A DNA stretch of 64,000 nt from Hippophae tibetana (lineage: Eukaryota > Streptophyta > Magnoliopsida > Rosales > Elaeagnaceae). Below, in pieces: positions 49,372 through 59,200 of the stretch. The notes below the pieces were generated by a model. The model ran no database searches and had not been told where the DNA came from. It saw nothing but the letters and a program-made list of their open reading frames with translations. The stretch covers positions 15,429,501 through 15,493,500 of the forward strand of contig CM072801.1 in NCBI GenBank assembly GCA_037013495.1, written 5' to 3'. Both the position numbers and the translations under genes were made by a program. Positions within the stretch are counted from its first letter, which is position 1, and each line of letters starts with the position of its first letter.

Positions 49372-52300
49372 CTAAGGCGGGATGTTCTTCTTTATAATAC
49401 AGATGCCTTATTGACATAGAAAATGACACAACTCCAAGGTGTTCGTGATTTTGTAATCAATCCTTTGGACTCAAAATCTTGGATTTATTGTCTACAAAAT
49501 TGTTTTAATTCGACATTCATCTAAATTGGCCAAGCTTTAATTGGAATATCTTTTTCATTGAAGTTTTGTTTGTAAGGTAGATCTACCATGTGATTCTTTC
49601 TGTTCTAGAAAGCATTTGGTAAATCTAAACAAACTTCTTTTTCAAAGAGGTTTTGGAATTCAAAAGTTTTATGTTTTATAAAATCTATTTGCAATTCCTT
49701 TTAAATCCTTAGATTTTTGATTTTTTGTTTTAATTTCAAAACAAGAGTTCTTTTACCTTTTATAAGAGTAGAAATCTCATTGTTATAAATGAAATTGACT
49801 TTTATTATATTAAGATTTCTTGTTTTAGGTTTTTCTAAAATTGGGAATTCAAGTTTTCCATTTTGAGTTTTTGAAGAGATTTTATCATACTTAACACTAA
49901 AAGGAGTTATAAGATTTATAAAAGATGTTCCTAATATTACTAAATGATAAATATCAAAAACATGAACAAATTAAGTTTTTAATAGAAAGTTTTTATTTAA
50001 AATGCTTGCTTCAACTTTTCCAGTTATTTACATTCTTGAATTATTCGCTAAAGTTAGTTTTATTTGGTTTTATCATGGAATGGTCTTAGAACGAATCCTA
50101 TTTTGATGTAGTTTAGGCCAACACATGTATCAAAGAGTGCTACCGTGTTTGTTTTGAAATCACTAGAAAATACAAGTGTTATCTTAATGATGTATTTTCT
50201 AGTGGTTATTTATTTTAATACAAAGAGAAAGTCTTCTGAGACTCTTTCTATATTTTCAAGATTTTGAGGATCAAAGTTTTCTCTGTATCCAAATCGCCTT
50301 CATTTTCTTCAGCGGTTTAGCGAGATAGTAAAAGTTGAATAACCTCAGAATCCTCATTTTGCTTTTGTTTAAGCCGTGTATTTCCAACTTAATCATTTTG
50401 ATTTCACTTTGTAGGTCTTGGGTAGACCCCTGGGGTTTTTTTGTTTTGTTTCTTCCTTTTAAGGATGGTAGTTAGGTCATAGCGACCGGTGCTTGTAGAA
50501 GGAAGTTTTCAAGTTTTTTTTCTTCATCGTCTAAGGATTTGGTTAGACGATCGAGGTATTGGTTTTTAAGATCAAAATTATCAATATACTAAATAATATC
50601 TAGTAGTAGATATTGTTCTTTAGTAAGCACATTGGTAGTTTTTGATGTGCTAGTTTCAGAGTCGATGGTAACTAACTCATCAACTTGTGGGTTTTGATTA
50701 TCTTTAGAGTCTTTAAACTCAAAAGATGGCGCAATTAAGAGGGCATAGATCTTTTAAAGAGTCTCTTCCTCCAATTCTAATTCTTGTAGTTTTTTAGAAA
50801 TTTTACAATAATTTGATGTGTGACCTTTCTTGTCGCATTTATAACAAGTAATATTTTTCAAGTTTGGATTGAAATATGTTCTTGATTTTTTGTAAGTTTA
50901 TAAAATTTCTTAGAGGTTTTTTTGTAATACTTTTCATAGTTTTGTTTATAGGGCTTCTTATAAGGTTTTCTAAAATTCTCAAAAGAAGTTTTCTACTGTA
51001 ATCTCCTTCGTAGTGTTTGGGTTTTGAAAGAGAATTATCAAACTATTGATAGAAAGAACCATAATTCTTTTATGGTAGTTTTAAGTTCTCATTTTAAATG
51101 TTTTTATGACTTCAAGTCTTGACAGATTTGAAGTGTTTGTTTTTTAGTATAGCTTATAAGTTTACCATAGGTGAGTTGATCATAAGGGATTATATGATTT
51201 CCAAAGGTTTCTCTTATTTTATCTCTAACTTTCTCTCCTATAAGAGTTAAAAGTCCAACAAGGAACTTATCTTTCCATAAGGGTTTGTTAGAATCTTCCC
51301 CAAGTAAAACCCTACTAAGGAAGGGTGTTTATAACTTTGGAAGGCACTTAGCTTTTTACACCTAAGGTCTGAGAAGAGGTCTACGTTTTATCCCTAAGGT
51401 GTGAAGAGTCACCTATAAAATGTAGTGATATCGTAAAGATTAGTATTGATATTGCATCTTAAATAGGTTCTTTATGATAATAAAAAATGTGTTCACCATC
51501 CTCTCCAATTTGGATAACACTTAAGATATCCAATTGTTGTTGTTTTGTAAGGTGGAAATCCCACCACTCTTTTAGTTGGCCTGAAAAAGCCAACTATAAG
51601 TAGTTCGACAATTGCTTTATCTGAGGTATCAGATTAGGTTTTATAAGCATTTGACCCCATTTTCATTTTGTTGTAATGGGTTTAAAATTTGGTATTTAAT
51701 CATGCCATCGATATTTCATTCGTAGATAGATGCGACATTGTATTTTGGCTGTATGATTTTATTTGACTAGGGTTTTATTTCTAGATCTAGGGACCTAATA
51801 GGTAATATGTGTTGATTTGTTGGATTTTCCAATAGATTTTTGCCACTTTAGAAGACGGTTCTTGAAATGCTTCTTTGTCAGAAGTGTTGATATAAGTAGT
51901 ATTAACATCCTGGTGTAAAACACTAATATTTTAAGAGTTTTGAGGTGTTTGTGGAGTTTTTGGGATTATAGGACCGATGTTAGAGTCAAACCCAATAAGC
52001 TTTAACTTGTTTTTTAGGTCTTTAATAGTTTCTAGAAACTCAATTTTATTAGATTTTACTTCATTTTTGAGTGGCTTTTGATACTTGATTAGGTTTAAAA
52101 ATTAGATTTTTAACTTTTTAATCAATATCTTTATTACTAGAACTAGAGGTTTCGTAAGACTTTAAGGTTTGTTTTCTAGCTTAGTTATTTAGGCTGATGT
52201 TGATAAAATTGTTTTATAAGACTATAATTTTAAGGTTGGTTGTAGTGTCTTTTCGTGAGTTTTTAAGAGGATAAGCTTCAACCTTTTTGTTATTGTGGGG

Positions 52301-52450
52301 AATGGTTATTGGTCTAAGAGGAGAGTGTCTAACCTCTATATAACCATCTCGTGTTTCCCAAACACGAATTTTCTTTTTTGTGTTTATTGGTTTTATGGAT
52401 TTGAATGGATAATCTATGTTTTTTTCACAAATAGATTTCAAACCAATGAA

Positions 52451-52989
52451 AGAAAAAAAAATTAATTTTATGTTTATAAATAAATTTATAAAATATTTCC
52501 AGAATCTCTTTATATATATATATATATATATATATGATATCTTTATATATATATATATATATTAGTTATGATAAAACTTTGATATTTATTGGTTTCAAAA
52601 GGAAATAATAATAAAATAAAAAAAGTTTAAACTAAACAAGTGAAATAAAAATGGATAAAAAAGGGCAAAATTGCTCTCACAAATAAAAAGTCAGAAAAAT
52701 AGTCATTGCATAAATAACATTTATGTATACCATAATAACTATAATTAACGTGACATATAATTATTAATTAAAATAGTATGACTTATTTTTTAGCTTATAA
52801 TTAACTATAACATGAGTTATCATAATATTAGAACGTTTAATAAATAACTTTTTCTTACATAAATAAATAACTTAATTAAAAATATATGTAAATTTATTCG
52901 AAAAAGTATTAATATGATAGACACAAACAAACATGACATGATCTACATGATCCACTTTCTTCGTTCCATCATCTTTCAATTTTTTTGGG
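52451..52989. other. AT-rich flank of the caulimovirid
   Basis: It contains two (TA)n runs at about 52511-52534 and 52541-52562, separated by GATATCTT. No gene or boundary motif was found that would fix the right-hand junction of the viral fossil. Confidence 0.5.
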
Positions 52990-53350
52990 TGAAGAGTTAT
53001 AGCTAAATTATCTTTTAAAAATGTGTATTTTAATTAATTATTTTTTAAAATGTAAATTGTAAGTTCTTCATTTATTTTTAAGGTATACATAATTTTATTT
53101 TAAGTTAATTATTTCAATTTTAAAAATTAATAATTTTTTCTTATTTTCATTAATGACAAATTAACCTTTCACTTATGGCGTCACTTGACTTTTATATGTT
53201 TAAATGGTAATCAAATTAAAATAATTACTTAAAATGAACTTATTTGCATTTTAAAAATAAATAAGAGACTAACATTACACATTTTTAAAGAAATTAAAGA
53301 TTAAAATATACATTTTTAAAAAGATTAAGTATCTTAGGAATCACTTTGTT
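52990..53350. mobile_element. foldback MITE with ~140-bp inverted arms
   Basis: The left arm (GTGAAGAGTTATAGCTAAATT, then ATCTTTTAAAAATGTGTATT) pairs with the reverse complement of the right arm (GTGATTCCTAAGATACTTAA, then ATCTTTTTAAAAATGTATAT). Pairing continues through ATTTATTTTTAA to about 53130 on the left and 53210 on the right, leaving a short centre. There is no coding capacity. Edges are approximate and no target duplication was established. Confidence 0.65.
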
Positions 53351-53674
53351 TGTATTGCTATATCACTTTAATCATTTTTCTTTCCAATGAACACTTGCCA
53401 CGTTATTAGAAAAATGAGACAATTTAGTAATTTTTTGAACAAAAAAATATTATTTTATTAATAAAAGTTATGAAATAATATTAAAATAAATTTAATGGGG
53501 AAAAATTGTCATTTTATTTTAATAATATAAAGTTGAATTTCAACAATATTTTTTTTCAATTTTTTTTATAATTTTATATTTTATAATTTGTTTTTTGTAT
53601 TTTTAGACATTTTTATGTATCGTGTTTTCTTTAAGTATTTTAATTGGATTAAAACTACTACTTTATAATATCAA
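53351..53674. other. AT-rich spacer
   Basis: No gene, element edge or RNA gene is recognised here. Confidence 0.5.
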
Positions 53675-54530
53675 AAATAAGGGTTACATAAATTAGAAAA
53701 TTACAAAATTAATAGTATTAGTGCCACAAGATGAGCTATTTTCTTTAATAGTATGAAAATTTGAAAGACGTATCTCCACTATGTTACTTGGAGTTGAGAC
53801 AACAGATATGTCATTCATGTAGTATTCAAAGATGATAGATTAGATAAAACTCATCTATATGGTTCTAACGTTATTGATATTGTAATTTTTTTAACTAATA
53901 TAATCCCTATTTTTGATATTATAAAATCTGTTGTTTCGATCCAAACATAATACATACATAAAACATGTTAAAAAATGCTTAGAATATAGAAAAACTTCAT
54001 AAAATATAAAATTCACAAGTAAAATTATAATTTTGAGGACATATAAAAATAAATAAATATTATAATTTTCATATTCAAATTTTAAATATTAAAAGAAATA
54101 AGGGTTACATAAATTAGAAAATTAGAAAATTAATAGTATTAGAACCACAAGATGAGCTATTTTCTATTCACTATCTTTAGAGGCTAGTATGAAAATTTGA
54201 AAGGCGTATCTCCATTATGTTACTTGGAGTTGAGACAACAATATGTCATTCATGTAGTCTTCAAAGATGAGACATTAGAGAAAACTCATCTATATGGTTC
54301 CAACGTTATTGATATTGTAATTTTTTTAACTAATATAATCCCTATTTTTGATATTATAAAATCTGTTGTTTCGATCCAAACATAATACATACATAAAACA
54401 TGTTAAAAAATGCTTAAAATATAGAAAAACTTCATAAAATATAAAATTCACAAGTAAAATTATAATTTTGAGGACACATAAAAATAAATAAATATTATAA
54501 TTTTCATATTCAATTTTTAAATATTAAAAG
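53675..54530. repeat. tandem duplication, period 421 bp, two copies
   Basis: Copy A runs 53675-54095 and copy B 54096-54530. They are nearly identical by eye, with a few substitutions and about 17 extra bases in copy B near 54168. Both contain the same possible coding remnant, most open in copy B (54197-54385, ISPLCYLELRQQ-like then KTHLYGSNVIDI). I do not recognise this protein. The two copies could be a segmental tandem duplication or the remains of an element. Confidence 0.9.
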
Positions 54531-55640
54531 AAATAAATAATTTTGCCTTATTAAATTGATTTTATTATTGTGTCAAAATATTTTATTAATAAAATAATAT
54601 TTTAATATTTAAAAAGTGATTAAATTTTTTCTTTTTACAAAGAGAGGAACCTAAGTGTTTATTATGAATATATAATGATTAAAATATCTACTTAATACAA
54701 GTAAAATAATTTTTACAATCCATAGTGTACATGTAAGGATTCTAAGCACTATTTTTTAAAAAATAATAAGGTGATTTCTCTCTCCCAAAATAAACCATAA
54801 TCTCACTTATATATCATCTAAGTTGGCAAAAATTGACAAATTATAAAAATAATATCCTTAAAATTTATAATAATTAAAATATTATTTTAATAATATTGAA
54901 CCGTGTTTGATTAGATGATATTAAACTTTAAATGAGTCTAAATGATGATAGTTAAATTTAAATATCATCCAATTAGATAACATTCAAAATGAAATGATAT
55001 ATCAAACTTTTTTAATAATGAAAATATATGAAGTAAATATATTATTTTTATAGTTATAAATTTTAATAAATATTTTTTTAAATAACTCATATATGATATA
55101 TGAAGGGTTGTCGGATAAGTATTGAAATTTTAACATTAAACTTCAACTCACATTTTTATTTTTTTTGTGTTTATTGTATCAGTTATAAATTAACCTAAAC
55201 TTTACTTCTTTAAAATTTATGTTTATTACCCTTAAAGATTCTTATCAATTTTGTAAATAAATCTAATATAAAATTACATGATATGTACTATTTTTTTAAT
55301 TATATTTGTTAACATAAATAAACAAAAGCTCTTATCAATTTTTTTATAAATAAAAGATTATATTTCAATTTTTTATTGAAATAATATTTTTATTTTTATA
55401 TGTCCTCAAAACATAATTACTTACACATTACCATAATCATACTATGTTTTTATCAGTCATTTATCAACCAATAATTACATCTTTATCTAGATTTATAAGA
55501 AATATTATTTATTATTTTTAAAATATATTATATACTATTATTATTATTTTTCATTACTTTTTATTTAATATATATATTTTTAAAATTATATTAAATTAAA
55601 ATAACAAATCATCCTGGGATAAAACAATGAAGAATTTCTC
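54531..55640. other. AT-rich stretch upstream of the PP4R3 gene
   Basis: No gene is recognised. Base composition shifts from AT-rich to more balanced near 55620, where the upstream region of the following gene begins. Confidence 0.5.
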
Positions 55641-55949
55641 TTGCCGGCAAAGGTCAAAGGTAAACTCTAGAAACCAATCAGATTCCATCTTTTACTTTCA
55701 TTCAGGAGCAGACTGTGTGACTAGATCCACTCCGAAGACTAAACTATCTCGTGATTTGATGTCAAAACGGATGCACGATGTGTAAATGAGGGGGATCCGA
55801 ACGCTAGTGGCTTTCCCGTAACTAAACTATTGTAAAGGGGTAATATCGACATTTTAACTCTGTATAACAACTAACATGCGTAATTGTTCTTTCGACTACT
55901 TTCTCTTCTTCGTCCAAGCTCAGGGGTAGTGCACAGGAAAGAATAAAAC

Positions 55950-56003
55950 GAAGAGAGAGAAAGAGAGAGGAGAGCGAGAGAGCGAGGAGAGAGAGAGAGA
56001 GGA
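55950..56003. repeat. (GA)n tract
   Basis: GA dinucleotides broken by GAGCGAGAG insertions form the tract. It lies about 200 bases before the PP4R3-like start codon and may bind GAGA-type (BBR/BPC) factors. Confidence 0.85.
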
Positions 56004-56025
56004 ACTCCAGGCAGTTACTACGTTA

Positions 56026-56049
56026 ATGGCGGTTATGGCTTTATATTGA
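56026..56049 (+). CDS. short upstream ORF (7 codons) in the PP4R3-like leader
   Basis: ATG GCG GTT ATG GCT TTA TAT TGA encodes MAVMALY and ends 153 bases before the main ATG. It would be read first by scanning ribosomes if transcription starts upstream, and could lower translation of the main frame. No conservation can be judged from one sequence. Confidence 0.35.
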   Translation: MAVMALY

Positions 56050-56202
56050 TCCCGCAGGCCCTAATTTTTTTGTCTCAACTCCCTCTGTCAGTCTCTTCCT
56101 CGTCTTCAAAACCCTAATTCCTATACGGTTCTCCTATCCTTCTGTTTTATCCAATTAATTCCATTTTGATTTCGTATTTAATTCCCATATAGAGGAGTTG
56201 TG

Positions 56203-59200
56203 ATGAACGCGCCGGAGAAGGCTCTAACCAGCACAAATTCGCTTCAGGTGAGTTTTATTTAAGGGAATTTCGAGTTTTTTCCCCTGCGCCCTAGTCTTTT
56301 CGCTCAAAGTTTGTTCTTTTTCCTATTTTTTGATTCTTGATATTTTGAATTTTATGCTGTAATCATATTGTTCTTTTCCATATTTTGTGTATCTATGAAC
56401 GTTGGTGTTGTCTAATTTGAGATGATGTTGGATGTGTTTTTTAGTCTTTAACATTTCTAATTCGAATTGTACAGGTTTCTGCTTTCGTTTTTACGAGGTC
56501 TTTTTTATTTTTTCCAGGTACTAAGAGCGTAATAATCTTAGTTGGTGGAGCTCTAAGAAACGCTCTGCTGCTTAGTTAGAATGTTTGATTTATGTACCTG
56601 TTGCTCTTGTCTAGTCTTCTATTCACGAAACACTGTTTTCGAAGTCCACCATTGACTTTAAATTTATGGACTTACCTTAAAATGTCGGAAGTAAGATTTA
56701 GTTGTTGAGGCTTATACTGCTTAAGTGCTCGAGGAACTCGAAGTTTCATGTTTAGTTTTACGGTGTGGTTTGATATCAACTGTATTCTTATTTTATGAGG
56801 TTAATTTGGAGGTTTCAGGGTGTTTTGTGTTGATTTTGTGAGTTTGCACTTGGATGAATTCAACAGTAGACTTATTTAGGACTCTTTTGTAAGAAACTGA
56901 AATTGAAAAGCACAGAACACAAATTCATTAATCAATTTGGCATATAAATAGCCATAGGAGTACAAACTGAAAGTCTAAACACTACTCCATGATCGAAATC
57001 ATGGGAAGAGCAATTAAACAACACGATCGGTGATCGTGTGCCCATGGGGCTTATTGTACAGGAAAAATTGAAATAAATTGAGCGAAAACCCTAATTTTTC
57101 GCTTCATTCCCTCCCTTAAACTAGTTCCTATCAGTAACTAGTTTAGTTTAGGAGCTTGAAAAATTCTTAATTGACTTCGAAACCTTTGAAATGCATCCAA
57201 CGTAAGAGGCTTTGTCATCACATCTGCTAGTTGATCTTGTGTTCCACAATATTCTAACTCTATTATTCCTTCTTTTGTGAGATCGCGAAGAAAATGAAAA
57301 TGCACATCAATGTGCTTGCTTCTCCCATGCAACACAAGATTCTTTGATAACTTGATTGTGGAGCTGTTATCACAGAAGATTGTTGTGCTGTTCTTGCTTT
57401 CTTCCAAACTTCATTTTTCAAGTATCCTTCTCCTCTAGATAGCTTGGCTAGCACATGCAGCTGTAGCCACAAATTCTGCTTCTGTAGTTGAAGTGTAACT
57501 ATAGGTTGTTTTCTTGATGACCATGCAACAACTCCTGAACCCATCATAAAGACATATCTTGATATGCTTTTGCGATCATCTAAATCTCCTGCATAATTAC
57601 TGTTTGCAAAGCAGTCAGATTCTCACAGTTTCCTTCCATTTTGTAAAAGATTTCAAGTTCAGTGGTATCCTTCAAATATCGCAAGATTCTTTTTGCTGCT
57701 AGCATATGTAACTCAGTTGGTTTTGCCATGTCCTTGTTGATCAAAATTACTGCATACAATAAATTTGGCCTTGTAGCCGTTAAATACATGAGAGAGCCCA
57801 CTATTTGTTTGTATGCAGTTTCATCTACTCGTATCCCATTCTCATCTTTAAATAGCTTGCATCCTGGGACAATGGGATTATGGACCGAATTGTTATTCTC
57901 CATTCTGAATCTCCTCAATACTTCTAGGGCATATTTTCTTTGACATATGTAGATTCCATTAGACTTTTGTAAAACTTCTATACCAAGAAAATATCTCATT
58001 TTTTCCAAGTTAGTCATGTCAAATTCTCTTAGCATGGAATGTTTAAATTTTGCGAACATTAACTCATCATTACCAGTAAATATTAAATCTACATATAGAC
58101 TAACTATGAGTATTTTACCTCTCTTATCTGCCTTAATGAACAAAGTATGGTTTGTAACACTTCTCGAATCCTTGACTCATGAAGTGTGCTTTTATACGGT
58201 TGAACCAAGCTCTTGGTGCTTGTTTTAGTCTGTAGAGAGCCTTTTTCAATTTATTAACTTTCTGAGGATGGCTCTTTGATTCATATCCTTTTGGTTGCTC
58301 TATGTATACTTCTTCCTTGAGTTCTCTATGTAGGAAGGTAGATTTGACGTCAAGTTGGTAAAGTACCCATTTTCTTTGTGCTGCTAAGGCCACAATCATT
58401 CTTACTGTGTCCATTCTTGCAACTGGTGCAAACACTACTATGTAGTCGATTCCTTGTTGTACATATCCTTTAGCCACTAACCGAGCTTTGAATTTATCCA
58501 CTTCTCCACTTTCTTTGAGTTTGGTTTTGAAGATCCATTTTACTCCAATTTGTTTTGCATCTGCAGGTAAATTAGTTAATTCCCATGTATTGTTTTTTTC
58601 AATTGCTTTCATTTTGATGTCCATAGCTTTTCTCATTTCTCATGCTTCTTCACTGCCTCTTCAAAGTGTATAGGATCTATTGAGGAGAATAATGCCAGGT
58701 GCATATTTAGTTCTTCTTTAGAGAGTCTTCCACTTGTATAATCTCTCATCCATGTTGGAGCTTTTCTGATTCTTTCTTCTCTTGAGTTTGACAATTCTTC
58801 TCCACCTTCATTGGTTTGTTCTTTGAGTGTTTCTTCAACCTCCTCAATTGTTGCTTCATGATTGCCTTCACTCACAGTTTCTATTTCTTCATCATGCCAT
58901 TTTAGTTCTATTGTTGTAGCTTCCTCACAGTTGTTGTAGCTTCCTCACGGTTGTTGTCCCAATTCCATGCTTTGTTTTCTTCGAACATGACATCCCTACT
59001 GATTACTACCTTTTTTGCAATGGGATCATAGAGCCTATATGCCTGGACTGTTCACTTACTCCTAGGAACACACAAGGGAAGCTTTTTGCTTCTAGTTTTG
59101 TTCGTTTCACATCAGGCACATGAACATGTGCTACACATCCGAATACCCTAAAATGCTCCATTGATGGTTTGTCGTTACTCCAAGTTTCTTCAGGTGTTTT

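Larger units (their letters stand above)
45790..52450 (-). mobile_element. endogenous caulimovirid (pararetrovirus) fossil
   Basis: Reading leftward, about 52440-51150 resembles the caulimovirid coat-protein region (RVWETRDGYIEVRHSPLRPI, then KDKFLVGLLTLIGERVRDKI and the SYTKKQTLQICQDL-like helix). Near 50870-50810 is a CCHC knuckle (CYKCDKKGHTSNYC). About 50200-49800 is protease-like. From about 49600 to 48250 is reverse transcriptase, with NFNEKDIPIKAWPI, SRLVINCKPLNRSL-like sequence and, in the 162-residue frame 48738-48250, the YIDDVLIFSK active-site motif, RFLGHHMSC and FLGNLNYVLDFCPN. RNase H and a worn 3' region continue to about 46200. The family is certain and the genus is not; the sequence is closest to what I know of florendo-/petu-like viruses. 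It is an old inactive fossil with many breaks, interrupted by a hAT MITE at 48997-49371. Confidence 0.85.
55641..56202 (+). promoter_or_regulatory. promoter and 5' leader of the PP4R3-like gene
   Basis: Composition becomes more balanced from about 55620. A (GA)n tract covers about 55950-56003, a type of element found in plant core promoters and leaders. A telo-box-like AAAACCCTAA lies at 56108-56117. Where transcription starts is not visible; the GA tract and the short upstream reading frame at 56026 suggest that the leader is at least 180 bases long. Confidence 0.55.

Noticed and set aside
52505-52565. Possible origin or regulatory element in TA-rich runs
   Set aside because: They are plain (TA)n microsatellites without other motifs.
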